DNA of 64,000 bases, from positions 1,441,464 to 1,505,463 of the forward strand of contig NZ_CP168006.1 in assembly GCF_041521385.1 (NCBI RefSeq), written 5' to 3'. Source of the stretch: Alcaligenes faecalis. GTDB lineage: Bacteria > Pseudomonadota > Gammaproteobacteria > Burkholderiales > Burkholderiaceae_B. Shown one piece after another: positions 9,351 to 21,971 of the stretch. Position numbers and translations under genes: made by a program. A model generated the notes under the pieces. The model made no database searches. It was not told where the DNA came from and saw only the letters and a program-made list of their open reading frames with translations. Every line of letters begins with the position of its first letter. The first letter of the stretch is position 1.

Positions 9351-10142
9351 TTACTTCACAGGGGTAGATGAAACCGGAGCCAGCGTTATCGCAAAGCCAT
9401 TCGGGTAACGTAAATCGGCACTTTGCAAAGCACGGTCGCCAAGCCGTTGCATCAAGGCAGGCCAGGCCTGCACAAATCGTTCAACACGAACCGCAAAGGG
9501 CAAGGCCCCTTTACGACCATGCGGGTCGGCGATATCAGCCGCCGGGTCACGCCCCAGGCTCAACTGCACACCGTTAGACAAAACCACATCCCAGGCATAG
9601 CGCGGGCTCAAGGTCACTTCACGAACCTGCACATCCAGAGGACCAAACCAGCGTGCCAGCTCGGCATACCGTTGCACCACCAGACGCTCCGAATTCGGAG
9701 GGCCACTTAACTGGGGCAAATCCACGTCATCGGGCACGACCGCTTTATTGGCCGAAAATGACTCACCCCAGGTGTTGATCATTTCGTCTTCGTTCCAATA
9801 CGCCAGTGGCTGCTGCTCCTCAATCCGTACCGACAGGCTGTTGGGCCAGACGCGGCGAATTTGCGCACGTCGCACCCAAGGGGCCGTTTCAACCAAGGCG
9901 CGAGACTGATCCAGGTCTACCGTAAAGAAATTCCCCTGCAACCGGCCGGCAATCGTGGCTTTCACCCCTTCAGGAGTAACGTAGGCCAGACGCTCACCTT
10001 GCGAGGACTCGATCTGAATGCGCTCGATATTGAAGTACGGACGACGTACCGCCCAAACCACAACACCGATCACCAATGCCGATACCGCTAGCAAAGCCAG
10101 CGTATTGGCGATCAGGTTGGTCAGACGGGCATCGGAAAACAT
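9351..10142 (-). CDS. ftsQ: Cell division protein FtsQ
   Basis: 263 residues. FtsQ is a bitopic divisome protein that complexes with FtsB and FtsL. One transmembrane segment lies at about residues 14-34 (LALLAVSALVIGVVVWAV). The POTRA domain follows (FNIERIQIESSQ onward) and then the FtsQ/DivIB beta domain with WPNSLSVRIEEQQPLAYW. I chose ATG 10142 (MFSDARLTN), which has GGAG 8 bases upstream. The longer open frame would run into ddl. It lies 17 bases after ddl and 7 bases before ftsA. Confidence 0.96.
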   Translation of the reverse strand: MFSDARLTNLIANTLALLAVSALVIGVVVWAVRRPYFNIERIQIESSQGERLAYVTPEGVKATIAGRLQGNFFTVDLDQSRALVETAPWVRRAQIRRVWPNSLSVRIEEQQPLAYWNEDEMINTWGESFSANKAVVPDDVDLPQLSGPPNSERLVVQRYAELARWFGPLDVQVREVTLSPRYAWDVVLSNGVQLSLGRDPAADIADPHGRKGALPFAVRVERFVQAWPALMQRLGDRALQSADLRYPNGFAITLAPVSSTPVK

Positions 10143-10159
10143 GACTCTGGCTCCACGCT

Positions 10160-11110
10160 CTATAGGCTGCGGGCAATGGCCTGCACTTTGCAGCGCGCCG
10201 TTGCCAAAATGTTCACGCACAACTGGGCGTAGCTAATGCCCTCCGCTTTGGCCGCCATGGGTACCAAAGAGTGGCTGGTCATGCCTGGAGAGGTGTTCAT
10301 CTCCAGCAGCCAGGGGCGGTTCTGCTCGTCCAGCATGAAATCGGCACGGCCCCAGCCTTCGCAGCCCAGTGCATTAAACGCACGGACCGACAAATCCTGA
10401 ATATGCGCCGTCAGTTCAGGCGACAGATCAGCAGGACAGAAGTATTGGGTTTCGTCCGAGTAGTACTTGTGTTCAAAGTCGTAATTGCCTTGCGGAGCCA
10501 CAATGTCGATCACGGGCAAGGCGCGTGCCTGAGCGCCCACACCAATGATGGGCACTGTCAGCTCACGACCCCGAATGAATTGCTCAGCCAGCACGACTGT
10601 GTCGTAATGCATGGCGGTTTCAAAGGCGGCAACGGCTTCTTCGGCGCGATCCACACGCACCACACCCACGGTAGAGCCTTCATGGGGCGGCTTCATGATC
10701 AGGGGCACGCCCAGACGTTCCACGGCAGCGGCAACCTGGCTGACATGATCCAACTGCGCAAAGCCAGGGGTTGGCAAGCCCAGGTGTTGCCAGACATGCT
10801 TGGTCATGATCTTGTCCATGGCCAGGCCCGAGGCCATCACCCCGCTACCGGTGTAAGGGATGCCCATCCACTCCAGGGCTCCCTGCAAAGTGCCGTCTTC
10901 GCCGTAACGACCATGCAAAGCAATAAACACGCGGTCAAATCCGGCCTGCGCCAGTTCGGTCAGTCCTTTCTCGCCCATATCGAACAAATGCGCATCCACA
11001 CCCATGCTGCACAAGGCATCATGCACGCCTGCGCCAGACATCAAGGACACTTCCCGTTCGGCGGACTTGCCGCCGTACAACACGCCGACCCGACCAAAAT
11101 CCGCTGTCAT
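10160..11110 (-). CDS. ddl: D-alanine--D-alanine ligase
   Basis: 316 residues. It joins two D-alanines with ATP in the cytoplasm to make the dipeptide used by MurF. ATP-grasp features are visible: [13 protein letters not shown] near the N-terminus, [14 protein letters not shown] in the middle, and the C-terminal metal/ATP site [16 protein letters not shown]. It is the dcw-located copy (DdlB-type). Its ATG overlaps the murC stop as ATGA, implying translational coupling. Confidence 0.98.
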   Translation of the reverse strand: MTADFGRVGVLYGGKSAEREVSLMSGAGVHDALCSMGVDAHLFDMGEKGLTELAQAGFDRVFIALHGRYGEDGTLQGALEWMGIPYTGSGVMASGLAMDKIMTKHVWQHLGLPTPGFAQLDHVSQVAAAVERLGVPLIMKPPHEGSTVGVVRVDRAEEAVAAFETAMHYDTVVLAEQFIRGRELTVPIIGVGAQARALPVIDIVAPQGNYDFEHKYYSDETQYFCPADLSPELTAHIQDLSVRAFNALGCEGWGRADFMLDEQNRPWLLEMNTSPGMTSHSLVPMAAKAEGISYAQLCVNILATARCKVQAIARSL

Positions 11111-12513
11111 GCCATTTCTCCCAATTGAGCAGGAATCCGGCTGATGGACCCTGCACCCATTACCAACACCACATCGCCGTCACGGACAAAGTCCAGAACG
11201 GCTTGTGCCATATCGCTGATTTCGGCCACGAAAATGGGTTCGACCTTGCCGAGCACACGCACTGCGCGACTCAAGGCACGGCCATCGGCGGCCACAAGGG
11301 GAGCCTCGCCGGCGGGATAGACCTCTCCAAGGAGGACCGCGTCGGCCTGGCTAAGTACCTGCACGAAATCTTCAAAGCAATCACGGGTACGCGTGTAGCG
11401 GTGTGGCTGGAATGCCAGCACGATGCGGCGATCAGGCCAAGCACCCCGTGCGGCCGCCAAGGTAGCAGCCATTTCGACAGGATGGTGACCATAATCGTCA
11501 ACAACGGTAAACGTGCCACCGCCATGCTCGGTCGAGACCGGGAAGTCTCCCACCATGGAGAAGCGGCGACCCACGCCGGTAAACTCTTTCAGACCACGCG
11601 CGATGACCTCGTCACTGACACCCAGCTCAGTGGCAACCGCAATGGCGGCCAAGGCATTGAGTACATTGTGTTTTCCGGGCAGATTCAGGCACACGGACAG
11701 CAGCGGGAGATCGCCTGTTGCCCCTTTGCGCTGCACATCAAAACACATGGTGGTACCACGGCTTTCAATGTTGATTGCACGAACCTGGGCATCGGTATCA
11801 ATACCGTAAGTGGTGACAGGGCGCGATACAAAAGGAATGATTTCGCGCACATTCGCATCGTCGTTGCACACGATGGCGCTACCGTAAAACGGCAAGCGAT
11901 GTGTGAAGTCGATGAACGCACTTTTCAGCCGGGCAACGTCATGACCATAGGTGTCCATATGGTCTACGTCGATATTGGTGATGATGGCCATCACCGGCAG
12001 CAAATTCAGGAAAGAAGCGTCGGACTCATCCGCTTCGACCACGATGTAATCGCCCTGCCCCAAGCGGGCATTGGCACCGGCCGAATTCAAACGGCCACCG
12101 ATCACAAAGGTGGGGTCCAGGTCAGCAGCGCCCAGCAGGCTGGCGACCAGACTGGTGGTGGTGGTCTTGCCGTGCGTGCCGGCCACGGCAATGCCGCGCT
12201 TCAAACGCATCAGCTCGGCCAGCATCAGGGCGCGTGGCACCACCGGGATACGGGCAGCGCGCGCGGCCAGCACTTCAGGGTTATCGCCCGCAATGGCGGT
12301 GGAAGTGACGATAGCGCCCATGCCAGCGACGTTTTCCGCCTTGTGACCGATAACAATACGGGCACCGAGCTGCTCCAGGCGACGCGTTACTGCCGTTTCC
12401 TGAATATCCGAGCCACTGATGGCAAAGCCCAGGTTCAGCATGACTTCAGCAATGCCGCTCATGCCCGAGCCGCCAATCCCTACAAAATGAATATGTTGAA
12501 TGCGGTGTTTCAT
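11107..12513 (-). CDS. murC: UDP-N-acetylmuramate--L-alanine ligase MurC
   Basis: 468 residues. MurC adds L-alanine to UDP-MurNAc. The Mur ligase P-loop [19 protein letters not shown] and the N-terminal [16 protein letters not shown]ossmann motif are present. Central [14 protein letters not shown] and the C-terminal DDYGHHPVE are family hallmarks. ATG 12513 has an ideal GGAGG five bases upstream and overlaps the murG stop as ATGA. The nine-codon longer frame is not needed. Confidence 0.98.
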   Translation of the reverse strand: MKHRIQHIHFVGIGGSGMSGIAEVMLNLGFAISGSDIQETAVTRRLEQLGARIVIGHKAENVAGMGAIVTSTAIAGDNPEVLAARAARIPVVPRALMLAELMRLKRGIAVAGTHGKTTTTSLVASLLGAADLDPTFVIGGRLNSAGANARLGQGDYIVVEADESDASFLNLLPVMAIITNIDVDHMDTYGHDVARLKSAFIDFTHRLPFYGSAIVCNDDANVREIIPFVSRPVTTYGIDTDAQVRAINIESRGTTMCFDVQRKGATGDLPLLSVCLNLPGKHNVLNALAAIAVATELGVSDEVIARGLKEFTGVGRRFSMVGDFPVSTEHGGGTFTVVDDYGHHPVEMAATLAAARGAWPDRRIVLAFQPHRYTRTRDCFEDFVQVLSQADAVLLGEVYPAGEAPLVAADGRALSRAVRVLGKVEPIFVAEISDMAQAVLDFVRDGDVVLVMGAGSISRIPAQLGEMA

Positions 12514-13583
12514 TCCACCCTCCTTGCCGCCTGCTGACATGCTTCGGCAATCTGCTGCGTGGCATTCAACTGTGCATGTTCTTGCGCGTGGCTGGCCACA
12601 CGACTTAATTCTTCACGGTTCAGGTCTTGCAACCACTGTGCAAGCCACTGAGCCGTCAACTCCGATTGTTTCTTGAGCCACGCCCCCGAGCATTCGCTCA
12701 GGTAACGGGCATTGGCTGTCTGGTGATCGTCAATAGCATGTGGCAAAGGCACAAACAGGGCTGCTACGCCGATCGCCGCCACTTCGGCTACCGTCATGGC
12801 ACCGGCACGACAAATCAGTAGATCGGCCTCTTTCATGGCCTGCGCCATATCGCCTATAAAGGCCTTGCAGTCAGCCTGTACCTGATTGTCTGCATAGCTT
12901 TGCTGCAAACTGTCCAGATGCTGCTGGCCCGACTGATGCGTCACATGCGGACGCTGCTCGGCAGGGATCAGCGCCATGGCTTCAGGCACCACCTTGTTCA
13001 GTGCGGCCGCCCCCAGGCTACCGCCTACCACCAGAATACGCAGTGGTCCGCTACGCTTGGCATAACGCTCGGCAGCGGGACCCTGGCCTACGAAGGCATC
13101 GCGCACAGGGTTGCCCACGGTTACAGCGCCAGGCAAGGCACCCGGAAACCCGGTCAACACACTGGTCGCCATTTTGGCCAAGTAGCGATTCGCCGTACCA
13201 GCCACCGCATTTTGCTCGTGCACAATCAAAGGACGGCGCGACACAAAAGCCATCAGGCCACCCGGGAAGGCGACATAACCACCCATCCCCAGCACCACAT
13301 CAGGCTTGGCTTGCTGCAAGCAACGGTGTGCCTGCCAGCAGGCACTGATCAAGGTAAAGGGTAAAGAGAGCAATGCCTTCACGCCCTTGCCCCGTAATCC
13401 GGAAAATCGCAGAGGCAGCATTTTAATCCCATGCTGAGGGACCAAGCTACCTTCCATGCGCTCGGGATGACCTAACCACAACACGTTCCAGCCGCGTTGC
13501 TGCATGGCTTCAGCCACGGCCAGTCCGGGCATGATGTGCCCGCCTGTACCGCCTGCCATGATCAGGATGGTTGGAGTGCTCAT
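12510..13583 (-). CDS. murG: UDP-GlcNAc:lipid I N-acetylglucosaminyltransferase MurG
   Basis: 357 residues. MurG is the peripheral GT-B glycosyltransferase that converts lipid I into lipid II on the inner face of the membrane. The N-terminal glycine loop [15 protein letters not shown] is clear. The C-terminal donor site includes [15 protein letters not shown] and [13 protein letters not shown]. Its start overlaps the ftsW stop (ATGA), and its stop overlaps the murC start in the same way. Confidence 0.98.
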   Translation of the reverse strand: MSTPTILIMAGGTGGHIMPGLAVAEAMQQRGWNVLWLGHPERMEGSLVPQHGIKMLPLRFSGLRGKGVKALLSLPFTLISACWQAHRCLQQAKPDVVLGMGGYVAFPGGLMAFVSRRPLIVHEQNAVAGTANRYLAKMATSVLTGFPGALPGAVTVGNPVRDAFVGQGPAAERYAKRSGPLRILVVGGSLGAAALNKVVPEAMALIPAEQRPHVTHQSGQQHLDSLQQSYADNQVQADCKAFIGDMAQAMKEADLLICRAGAMTVAEVAAIGVAALFVPLPHAIDDHQTANARYLSECSGAWLKKQSELTAQWLAQWLQDLNREELSRVASHAQEHAQLNATQQIAEACQQAARRVE

Positions 13584-14773
13584 GTGCGTTTACCTCGCAT
13601 CATTTGCCGGTTCTCAAAATCAACCCGCAGTAACAAGGCAAAAGCCACCAGATTCATCACAATGCCCGAACCACCATAACTGACCAAAGGCAGTGTCAGA
13701 CCCTTGGTTGGCAACAGTCCCAACACGACGCCAATATTGATAAAGGCCTGTACGCCAAACCAAAGCACGACACCTTGAGCCACCACACCGCTGAACAAAC
13801 GATCCATGGCGCAGGCTTGACGACCAATATTGAAGCCGCGCCAGATAACAAACCCAAAGGTCAGAACCAAGGCTGCAACACCCACAAAGCCCAGTTCCTC
13901 GCCAATGACCGCAACGATAAAGTCGGTATGGGCCTCAGGAAGGTAATGCAGTTTTTCCACGCTGGAGCCCAAGCCCACGCCAAACCATTCACCCCGACCC
14001 AGAGCAATCAGCGAGTGCGACAATTGATAGGCACTGCCATAGGCATTGTCGGGATTCCAGGGGTCCAGATACACAAACAAACGCTCACGACGCCAAGGCG
14101 AGAGCCAGATCAGTAAAAGAAAGCTGCTGACCATGATCCCCAGCAAGGCGGAGAACAATTTTCCGTTAATGCCACCAATAAACAGAATGCCTACCGCAAT
14201 CGCCACAATGACCATGAAGGCGCCCAAATCGGGCTCCATCAACAGCAGAACACCGACCAAGCCCAAGGCCACCGCCATCGGCAGGAAACCCCGTACAAAA
14301 GCATGCAGATGCTGCTGCTTGCGCACCGTGTAGTCAGCGGCATACAGCACCATGGCGACTTTCATCAGCTCCGAGGGCTGGAAATTGATGATGCCCAATG
14401 GAAGCCAGCGGCGTGCGCCGTTCACTTCCCGGCCAATTCCGGGGATCAAAACAACCATTAACAGGAAAATAGCCAGTACAAACACGGGCACAGCCAACTT
14501 CTGCCACACACGCAAGGGGATCGTAGCCGTAAACATGGCCAGCACCACACCCACTACGATGAACAAGGCGTGTCGTATCACAAAGTAATAACGGCCATAG
14601 CTTTCATAACGCGGCCCGTCTGCCAAAGCGATCGAAGCTGAATACACCATCAGCAAACCGAACAGAGTCAGCATCAAAGTGGCAGTCAGCAAGGGACGAT
14701 CGAACGCAGGCAATGCCGTGCGTCCCGGACGTACCGCATTGACACCTGAGGTCAGCTCAGCAAACAGACTCAT
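13580..14773 (-). CDS. ftsW: Septal peptidoglycan glycosyltransferase FtsW
   Basis: 397 residues with about ten hydrophobic segments. It is a SEDS-family lipid II polymerase that works with FtsI at the septum. The family signature near the C-terminus, [19 protein letters not shown], is complete, and the extracellular-loop [20 protein letters not shown] is conserved. It is coupled to murD and murG by 4-base overlaps. Confidence 0.98.
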   Translation of the reverse strand: MSLFAELTSGVNAVRPGRTALPAFDRPLLTATLMLTLFGLLMVYSASIALADGPRYESYGRYYFVIRHALFIVVGVVLAMFTATIPLRVWQKLAVPVFVLAIFLLMVVLIPGIGREVNGARRWLPLGIINFQPSELMKVAMVLYAADYTVRKQQHLHAFVRGFLPMAVALGLVGVLLLMEPDLGAFMVIVAIAVGILFIGGINGKLFSALLGIMVSSFLLLIWLSPWRRERLFVYLDPWNPDNAYGSAYQLSHSLIALGRGEWFGVGLGSSVEKLHYLPEAHTDFIVAVIGEELGFVGVAALVLTFGFVIWRGFNIGRQACAMDRLFSGVVAQGVVLWFGVQAFINIGVVLGLLPTKGLTLPLVSYGGSGIVMNLVAFALLLRVDFENRQMMRGKRT

Positions 14774-16299
14774 GCCAGCTCTCCTCTATCCAGGGCCATC
14801 TCCGTTACGGCAGCGACAAAGCACATGCCACGGTGGTGATAGCTTTTGAACATATCCATGCTGGCGCAGGCCGGCGACAACAAGACCACATCGCCCGAAC
14901 GCGCCTGCTCGGCGGCTGCTTGCACCGCGGCTTCCAGACCATCGCAAAAACGATGGCGGACATCGTGTGCTGCTAGAACAGCGGCAATCTGCTTGGCGTC
15001 CTGCCCAATCAGAAAAGCCTCAGCCACGTTCTGGGCAGCAGCCACAGCCAGCGGCTCAAAATCCTGGCCCTTGCCCAAACCACCGGCAATCAGCCAGACG
15101 CGCTGATCAAAGCCGCGCAAGGCCGCGACAGTCGCGCCGACATTGGTGCCTTTGCTATCGTCCAGATACTGAACGCCATCGAGTACACGAATCAGTTCTA
15201 CACGGTGCGGCTCGCCTTGATAGGTGCGCAGGCCATTGAGCAACTCAGCCCAACCCAGCCCCAGGCAGCGGGCCAGCAACAGCGCAGCTTGTGCGTTCAA
15301 CGCGTTGTGGCGTCCTTTGATCTGTAATGCCTCGACGGGCATCAAGCGTTTCACCCCCCCCTTGACGCGCACGGCCGGCTCAACAGGCGCATTACGCTTT
15401 TTGAGGCCCGAGGTGGGCAGCTCAAAATCAGTAGGCTCACTGGCCACCAACCACTGCATGCCACCATCCGTCACCAAGCCGGTATCACCCAACAAAGCGG
15501 GTTTATCCAGACCGAAGCTACGGACCGACTCCCGGCTGGCATCGGGGATCATGGCCATAACGGCGGGATCATCGCGATTGACCAAGGCCACATCGCACAT
15601 GCCATACATACGTTGCTTGGACTGGATATAAGCATCCATGCCGCCGTGCCAGTCCAGATGATCCTGCGAAATATTCAGTACAACGCCGGCATCCACCCGC
15701 AAGCTAAAAGTGCTATCCAGTTGAAAGCTGGACAGTTCCAGTACCCAGACCTGAGGCAAGGCATTATTTTCCAGAGCGTCGCACAAGGCAGTCAGTGCTG
15801 CAGGGCTGATATTGCCCACAGCCAGCGCAGCGACACCGGCCTGCTCCAGCAAATGGCGCGTCATGGCGGTGACCGTCGTCTTGCCATTGGTACCCGTAAT
15901 AGCCACTACGCGGCTTTCGTGACCTTGGTCGGCCAGGTCTTTCAGGGCACGGGCGAACAGCTCGATCTCGCCAATGATTTCGATTCCACGATCGCGTGCC
16001 TGAGCTAAAAAACCAGCCAAAACAGGATCCACAGGCGACAAACCGGGGCTGATCACCACAGTGTGTACGTCGTTCAGGCTATCGACTTGCACAGCGTCCT
16101 GCCCCAAACGCACATCCAGAGCCGAGCTGCTCAGAGCCTGGAGCTTGTCCAGACCCTGCACATTTTCGCGCGTATCTACCAAACGAATGCTGGCCCCCTG
16201 AGCCAAAGACCAACGAGCCGCAGCAAAGCCTGTCTCGCCTAACCCTAGGATAAGCATGAGACCGTCTTTACGGATCGAAGGAAAACTCAAGGCATTCAT
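14770..16299 (-). CDS. murD: UDP-N-acetylmuramoyl-L-alanine--D-glutamate ligase MurD
   Basis: 509 residues, longer than the roughly 440 of E. coli MurD. The extra length is largely a segment around residues 290-345, rich in Lys and Pro, in the central domain. P-loop [30 protein letters not shown] and the C-terminal [19 protein letters not shown] mark the family. It adds D-glutamate in the cytoplasm. The ATG overlaps the mraY stop (ATGA), and its stop overlaps the ftsW start. Confidence 0.97.
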   Translation of the reverse strand: MNALSFPSIRKDGLMLILGLGETGFAAARWSLAQGASIRLVDTRENVQGLDKLQALSSSALDVRLGQDAVQVDSLNDVHTVVISPGLSPVDPVLAGFLAQARDRGIEIIGEIELFARALKDLADQGHESRVVAITGTNGKTTVTAMTRHLLEQAGVAALAVGNISPAALTALCDALENNALPQVWVLELSSFQLDSTFSLRVDAGVVLNISQDHLDWHGGMDAYIQSKQRMYGMCDVALVNRDDPAVMAMIPDASRESVRSFGLDKPALLGDTGLVTDGGMQWLVASEPTDFELPTSGLKKRNAPVEPAVRVKGGVKRLMPVEALQIKGRHNALNAQAALLLARCLGLGWAELLNGLRTYQGEPHRVELIRVLDGVQYLDDSKGTNVGATVAALRGFDQRVWLIAGGLGKGQDFEPLAVAAAQNVAEAFLIGQDAKQIAAVLAAHDVRHRFCDGLEAAVQAAAEQARSGDVVLLSPACASMDMFKSYHHRGMCFVAAVTEMALDRGELA

Positions 16300-17468
16300 C
16301 GCAGTTTCAATGTAGACAGGCCAATCATGACCAGCATCATGGTGATGATCCAGAAGCGAACCACCACCTGGGTTTCTTTCCAGCCGCTGACTTCAAAGTG
16401 ATGATGCAGCGGCGCCATACGAAATATCCGTCTGCCTTGCCCGTAGCGTTTCTTGGTGTACTTGAACCAGGTCACCTGCAACATCACCGACAAGGTTTCC
16501 ACCACAAACACGCCACCCATAATGAACAGCACGATTTCCTGACGTACGATCACCGCGATCGTGCCCAGCGCGCCACCCAGAGCCAGAGCGCCTACATCGC
16601 CCATGAATACCTGCGCGGGATACGCGTTAAACCACAGAAAGGCCAGGCCCGCACCCGCGATGGCCGCACAGATCACCATCAGCTCGCCCGCGCCGGGGAT
16701 ATAAGGGAACAAGAGGTATTTGGAGTAGTCGACCCGGCCAACCACGTAGGCAAAAATGCCCAGGGCAGCGCCCACCAGCACGGTAGGCATGATGGCCAGA
16801 CCGTCCAGGCCGTCCGTCAGGTTGACGGCGTTGCTGGAGCCAACAATCACTGCCCAGGTCAATACCACAAAGCCCAGCACACCCAGCGGGTAGCTGACGG
16901 ACTTGAAGAACGGCACGATCAGGTCAGCCTGCGTAGGCAGGGGCATGGTGAAGCCGCTCAAGACCCACTCTTTGAACAAGGGCCACAGCTCAGTATTGGC
17001 AGGCACCGAAACGGCAAAGCTCAGGTACACGGCCGCAACGATACCGATCAAGGCTTGCCAGAAAAATTTCTGACGCGAGGACATGCCTTCGGGGTCACGA
17101 TTGACGACTTTCTTGTAGTCGTCAGCCCAACCAATCCAGCCGAAACCGAACGTCACCAGCAGAACAACCCACACAAAGCGGTTGGTCCAATCTGCCCACA
17201 ACAAGGTACTGATACCGATGGAGATCAGGATCAGGACACCGCCCATGGTGGGGGTGCCATTCTTTTGCAGATGCGATTCAGGACCATAAGCGCGTACAGC
17301 CTGACCGATCTTCAGTTCGGTCAGCTTGCGAATAACCCAGGGACCTGCCAACAAGCCAATCGCCAGCGCGGTGGCGCTGGCCAAAATAGCACGCAGGGTG
17401 ATGTACTCAAACACCCCAAAGGCGCGAATATGATCGTCCGATAGCCAGCGTGCCAATTCAAGAAGCAT
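16296..17468 (-). CDS. mraY: Phospho-N-acetylmuramoyl-pentapeptide transferase MraY
   Basis: 390 residues with about ten membrane segments. MraY transfers phospho-MurNAc-pentapeptide to undecaprenyl phosphate, giving lipid I. Catalytic motifs include [25 protein letters not shown] and the histidine cluster [18 protein letters not shown] 17468 ([12 protein letters not shown]) is the conserved start; it lies inside the end of murEF (11-base overlap). Longer open frame to 17534 is coincidental. Confidence 0.98.
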   Translation of the reverse strand: MLLELARWLSDDHIRAFGVFEYITLRAILASATALAIGLLAGPWVIRKLTELKIGQAVRAYGPESHLQKNGTPTMGGVLILISIGISTLLWADWTNRFVWVVLLVTFGFGWIGWADDYKKVVNRDPEGMSSRQKFFWQALIGIVAAVYLSFAVSVPANTELWPLFKEWVLSGFTMPLPTQADLIVPFFKSVSYPLGVLGFVVLTWAVIVGSSNAVNLTDGLDGLAIMPTVLVGAALGIFAYVVGRVDYSKYLLFPYIPGAGELMVICAAIAGAGLAFLWFNAYPAQVFMGDVGALALGGALGTIAVIVRQEIVLFIMGGVFVVETLSVMLQVTWFKYTKKRYGQGRRIFRMAPLHHHFEVSGWKETQVVVRFWIITMMLVMIGLSTLKLR

Positions 17469-20235
17469 GAGTGGCCCCTTCGTTATGGGAGAAATGGCTT
17501 TCCAGGGCAGCAACCACGCGCTCCATACGAGCACTGCGCGACCCCTTGATCAACACGTGGGACGGCTCCAAAGCCAACAAGTAGACCACCATGTCTTCCA
17601 GCGTCTCAAACTGATGCGCACGTGCACCAAAAGCCTGAGCAGCATGGCTGGCATCGCCACCCAGGGTCAGCAATTCATCCATACCGCGCTCTTTGGCGTA
17701 GGCGCCAACTTCCGCGTGCAATTCAGAACTGTTGTCACCGATTTCGGCCATATTGCCCAGCACCAGCACCTTGCGACCTTTCAGTTGTGCCAGCACATCA
17801 ATCGCGGCACGAACCGAATCCGGGTTGGCGTTGTAAGTGTCATCAATCAGTTGGTAACCAGAAGACAACTGCTTGGGCTGCATCCGTCCCGAAACAGGAC
17901 GAAAACTCTCCAGACCTTGCACAATCGCGCTCAAAGGAGCACCGGCGGCATGGGCGCAAGCGGCAGCAGCCAAGGCATTACGCAGGTTATGAATGCCAGG
18001 GCTGCTCAAGATCAAGGCGGAGGACTGGCTTGCTACGTGCAGCACAAAACGGGTTTGGGCCGGCTCGACAAACATATCGGCTGCAAACACCGTTTCCTGA
18101 CCACTCAGGCCAAAACGCAACACGGAACGCTGACCGGCCTGTTCAACCCACATGGCACTGAACGCATCGTCATCTGGAATGACCAGCGCGCCATCTAGAG
18201 GCAGCGCATCAATGACAGCACCGTTTTCACGAGCCACCGCTTCCACACTGTGCATGAACTCCTGGTGTTCACGCTGTGCGTTATTGATCAGTGCAATCGT
18301 GGGGCGAGCCATGGACGCCAGCACGGCAATTTCGCCGGGATGGTTCATGCCCATTTCCAGAACGGCGGCCTTGTGCTCGGCACTCAAGCGCAAAATGGAC
18401 AGAGGCACACCCAGATCGTTGTTCAAATTGCCGCGAGTTGCCAGACTTTGCGCTTCGCCCAGCCAGGCGCGCAAGATAGCCGCAATCATTTCCTTGGTCG
18501 TGGTCTTGCCATTGCTGCCCGTCACGCCGATGACGGGAATGTCAAAGCGCGAACGCCATTCGGTAGCCAAGGTCATCAAGGCACGACGTGTATCGCCCAG
18601 CACAATCTGTGGCAGCTCTACCTGGGCATCACGCTGAGCCACGATGGCGGCAACAGCACCCTGCTCTTTGGCTGTTTCCAAATAGCGGTGACCATCGAAC
18701 TGCTCGCCACTCAAAGCCAGGAACACATCACCTTTGGCCAAGCTGCGAGAGTCGGTGCTCAAACGCACGCCACGCAACCACAGCAAGGCCGCTTTGGCCC
18801 AGTCGCCGTCATCAAACACAGAGCGTTCGCCCTGCACTTCCTGGTAGGTTTCATGCCCCTTGCCAGCCAGCAGCACAATATCGTCAGGACTGGCCGCCCA
18901 GATTGAAGACAGAATGGCGCGGGCGCGATCCAGTTGTACCGCAGGCGCTTCAGGCATACCGGCCACAATCTGACGAATGATATCGGCGGGATCTTCAAAA
19001 CGCGGGTTGTCGGTCGTGACCAGGACGCTGTCAGCCAGACGAGCGGCTATTTCACCCATGATGGGGCGTTTGCTGGTGTCGCGGTTACCGCCACAACCAA
19101 ATACGCAAATCAGCTTGCCGCCCCGCACACTGGCCACTTCACGCAGCGCCTGCAAGGCGCGCTCCAGCGCATCCGCCGTATGGGCGTAATCCACCACCAC
19201 CAACGGCAAAGGCTGGCGACCCGCCGTACTCTTGGGCGTTACAATCTGCAAACGACCAGGAACGGACTCCAACTTGTCCATGATGCGGGCAATCTTGGAG
19301 ACCGGCCAACCCACCTCTTGCAGCACACCGGCCACCAGCAAGAGGTTAGCCACATTATGCTCGCCCAACAGGTGGGTCAGAATTTGAGCAGTGCCGTGAG
19401 CAGTAACCAGATTAAATACCTGACCATCAGCACCGGTATGCACGTCCTGCGCCAGCAGATCCACCTCGGGCTGGCTCATGGAATAAGAAATCACACGAGC
19501 GGCCAGACCGGCCTGCATCAATTCACGGCCGGTTTCATCATCTGCATTGACAACAGCACTACGCAGACCGGGCCAGCTAAACAAGCGCAGCTTGGCCTGT
19601 TTGTACTCTTGCATGCTGTGGTGATAGTCCAGATGATCATGTGTCAGGTTGGTGAACCCGGCAATATCAATACGGACACCATCCAGGCGACCCTGCTCCA
19701 AACCAATCGACGAGGCTTCCAGCGCCACGGCATTCCCACCTTGAGCGCGAATCGCAGCCAGACTGCGGTGGACAGTCAGCACATCCGGGGTCGTCAACAC
19801 GCCACCCAGATTGGAACCATCGGGCAAGGTCACACCCAGCGTACCAATCGTGCCGCAAGGCACTTGGGAATGATTCAGCGCCGAGGCCACCCACTGGACC
19901 GTGGAGGTTTTGCCATTGGTGCCGGTTACAGCCACAACCGTCATTTCCTCGGAGGGGCGGCCCCACCATTCATGAGCGACTTCACCCAGCAAGGCCCCCA
20001 GATTGCGAACCTGCAAAACAGGCACACCAGGATCAACGGTCTGATCGCCTTGCTCACGCACAATCGCAACCGCACCTTGCCGCACAGCCTGAGTTTCGTA
20101 CTCACGGCCATCACCTTGATGGCCGAGGCAGGCAAAAAACGCATCACCCGCCTTGATCTGGCGAGAATCCAAACACAGATTAGCCGTAGGCGCTACATGC
20201 TGCGCCAGCCACTCCAGTATTGCTGCGGCGTTCAT
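17458..20235 (-). CDS. murEF: Bifunctional MurE-MurF ligase (single-chain fusion)
   Basis: 925 residues containing two Mur ligases in one uninterrupted frame. Residues 1 to about 488 are MurE: P-loop [13 protein letters not shown] and the DNPR motif ([10 protein letters not shown]), which indicates meso-diaminopimelate as the added residue. From about 488 onward is Mur[15 protein letters not shown]-loop [12 protein letters not shown], and [16 protein letters not shown]. The usual first 25 or so residues of MurF are missing at the junction, consistent with an old fusion rather than a sequencing error. The enzyme would add DAP and then D-Ala-D-Ala. The same fusion is known in Bordetella. The start overlaps the ftsI stop by ATGA. 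Confidence 0.97.
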   Translation of the reverse strand: MNAAAILEWLAQHVAPTANLCLDSRQIKAGDAFFACLGHQGDGREYETQAVRQGAVAIVREQGDQTVDPGVPVLQVRNLGALLGEVAHEWWGRPSEEMTVVAVTGTNGKTSTVQWVASALNHSQVPCGTIGTLGVTLPDGSNLGGVLTTPDVLTVHRSLAAIRAQGGNAVALEASSIGLEQGRLDGVRIDIAGFTNLTHDHLDYHHSMQEYKQAKLRLFSWPGLRSAVVNADDETGRELMQAGLAARVISYSMSQPEVDLLAQDVHTGADGQVFNLVTAHGTAQILTHLLGEHNVANLLLVAGVLQEVGWPVSKIARIMDKLESVPGRLQIVTPKSTAGRQPLPLVVVDYAHTADALERALQALREVASVRGGKLICVFGCGGNRDTSKRPIMGEIAARLADSVLVTTDNPRFEDPADIIRQIVAGMPEAPAVQLDRARAILSSIWAASPDDIVLLAGKGHETYQEVQGERSVFDDGDWAKAALLWLRGVRLSTDSRSLAKGDVFLALSGEQFDGHRYLETAKEQGAVAAIVAQRDAQVELPQIVLGDTRRALMTLATEWRSRFDIPVIGVTGSNGKTTTKEMIAAILRAWLGEAQSLATRGNLNNDLGVPLSILRLSAEHKAAVLEMGMNHPGEIAVLASMARPTIALINNAQREHQEFMHSVEAVARENGAVIDALPLDGALVIPDDDAFSAMWVEQAGQRSVLRFGLSGQETVFAADMFVEPAQTRFVLHVASQSSALILSSPGIHNLRNALAAAACAHAAGAPLSAIVQGLESFRPVSGRMQPKQLSSGYQLIDDTYNANPDSVRAAIDVLAQLKGRKVLVLGNMAEIGDNSSELHAEVGAYAKERGMDELLTLGGDASHAAQAFGARAHQFETLEDMVVYLLALEPSHVLIKGSRSARMERVVAALESHFSHNEGATHAS

Positions 20236-21971
20236 CGTACATTCTCCGCACCGGGGCCAACAGCCACCAGCGAATCTATGGGCGCATCGGGCTGGACACC
20301 TAGGCGTCGCAAGCTCCGGGCCACAATTTCTGAAAAAACCGGCGCGGCAATACGCCCGCCGTAATAATTGGAACTATGCGGTTCGTCAATCGTGACGGCC
20401 ACCACAATGCGAGGATCGGAAACGGGTGCGAAGCCTACAAAAGAGCCGCGGTACAGGGATTTGCTATAACGACCATCTACAATCTTGCGGGCCGTACCGC
20501 TCTTGCCTGCGACGCGATAGCCTTGCACCTGGGCCAGCCGGGCACCGGCAGGGCCTGCTGCAGCCTCCAGCATGGCGCGCAGTTCGGCAGCCACTTTAGG
20601 GGTGTAAACCTGAACACTGGCAGGCTTGCCCTCGCGTTTGAGCAAGGTCATGGAAACCATATCGCCATTACGCGCAAACGCCGTATAGGCGTGGGCAATT
20701 TGCAGCAGGGAAACCGACAGGCCATAACCATAGGACATGGTGGCGCGCTCGATAGGACGCCAGCGTTCCCACGGGCGTAGTCGCCCGCTGGCAATACCGG
20801 GGAAGTCGGCCTGCGGAGAACGGCCAAAACCCAACTCGGTAAACTTGTTCCACATCTCCTGAGATGTCAGGAGCTCGGAAATCATGGTCATGCCGATATT
20901 GCTGGAGCGACGCAAGATCCCCGCAGCATCCAAGGTGCCATTGTGGCGGCTGACATCGCTGATCACATTGCCTTGATAGCGATACTGACCATTACCCGTA
21001 TTGAACAGGGTGGCAGTGGTAATGCGGTTAATATCCAGCGCCAGCCCCACCGTAAAGGGCTTCATGATGGAACCAGGCTCGAAGGTGTCAGTCAAGGCAC
21101 GGTTACGCAGAGCCGGCCCCTTGCGATCATCCCGGTCGTTGGGGTTGTAGGTAGGTAAGTTCACCAGGGCCAGAATTTCCCCGGTTTTTACATCCATGAC
21201 CACAGCGGCCGCCGCCTTGGCTTTGACGTCTTCCATCCCCTTTTTCAGGGCAGTGTAGGCGTCAAATTGCAGACCTGCGTCAATCGACAGGTGCAAATCC
21301 TGGCCATGAGTAGGCGGGATAATGGCACGTACGTCCTCAACCACGCGGCCCAGACGGTCACGAATCACACGACGCGAACCGGGTGTACCGGACAAGGCAG
21401 AATTAAAGGCCAACTCGATACCTTCAATGCCTTGGTCTTCAATATTCGTAAAGCCCAGAACATGCGCCATTACTTCCCCTTCTGGGTAGAAGCGGCGCAT
21501 TTCTTCCTGCTGGTGAATGCCTGGAATTTTCAATTCAGCAATCTGGGCAGCCACATCCACGTCCACCTGACGCTTGATGTAAACAAAATTGCGGTCCTCG
21601 ACGGACAAACGGCGCTCGATATCGGACGAGCCCATGCCCAGCAACTTGGCCAGTTGCCCAATCTGCTCGGGCTTGGCATTACGGGCATCATCAGGAATAG
21701 CCCAGATTGCCTTGACGGGCACACTGGAGGCCAGCACCACGGAACCACTGCGATCAAACACCTTGCCACGCATGGGCGGCAGCACCTGGGTGCGCTCGTA
21801 GCGACGCTCGCCTTGTTGCTGCAAAAATTCGGTAGACAGGCCCTGCAAGTACAAGGCCTTGACGATCAGGGCGCCAAAACCCAGGAACAAAAGAACCAAC
21901 ACCAAACGCGAACGCCAGAATGGGATCTGGACGCTCAGGGCAGGGTTCTCGTGATAGCCGTATCGTTTCAT
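20232..21971 (-). CDS. ftsI: Septal transpeptidase FtsI (penicillin-binding protein 3)
   Basis: 579 residues. One N-terminal transmembrane segment (about residues 21-40) precedes the PBP dimerisation domain and the transpeptidase. Active-site motifs are complete: S-x-x-K in EPGSIMKPFT, S-x-N in RRSSNIG and K-S-G in VAGKSGTARK. It cross-links septal peptidoglycan in the periplasm and pairs with FtsW. Start overlaps the ftsL stop as ATGA. Confidence 0.98.
   Translation of the reverse strand: MKRYGYHENPALSVQIPFWRSRLVLVLLFLGFGALIVKALYLQGLSTEFLQQQGERRYERTQVLPPMRGKVFDRSGSVVLASSVPVKAIWAIPDDARNAKPEQIGQLAKLLGMGSSDIERRLSVEDRNFVYIKRQVDVDVAAQIAELKIPGIHQQEEMRRFYPEGEVMAHVLGFTNIEDQGIEGIELAFNSALSGTPGSRRVIRDRLGRVVEDVRAIIPPTHGQDLHLSIDAGLQFDAYTALKKGMEDVKAKAAAAVVMDVKTGEILALVNLPTYNPNDRDDRKGPALRNRALTDTFEPGSIMKPFTVGLALDINRITTATLFNTGNGQYRYQGNVISDVSRHNGTLDAAGILRRSSNIGMTMISELLTSQEMWNKFTELGFGRSPQADFPGIASGRLRPWERWRPIERATMSYGYGLSVSLLQIAHAYTAFARNGDMVSMTLLKREGKPASVQVYTPKVAAELRAMLEAAAGPAGARLAQVQGYRVAGKSGTARKIVDGRYSKSLYRGSFVGFAPVSDPRIVVAVTIDEPHSSNYYGGRIAAPVFSEIVARSLRRLGVQPDAPIDSLVAVGPGAENVR

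Noticed and set aside
17458..20235. MurE-MurF fusion as a lost stop codon or assembly error
   Set aside because: The MurF part lacks its normal N-terminal segment and the join is smooth in frame; the same fusion is known in Bordetella.
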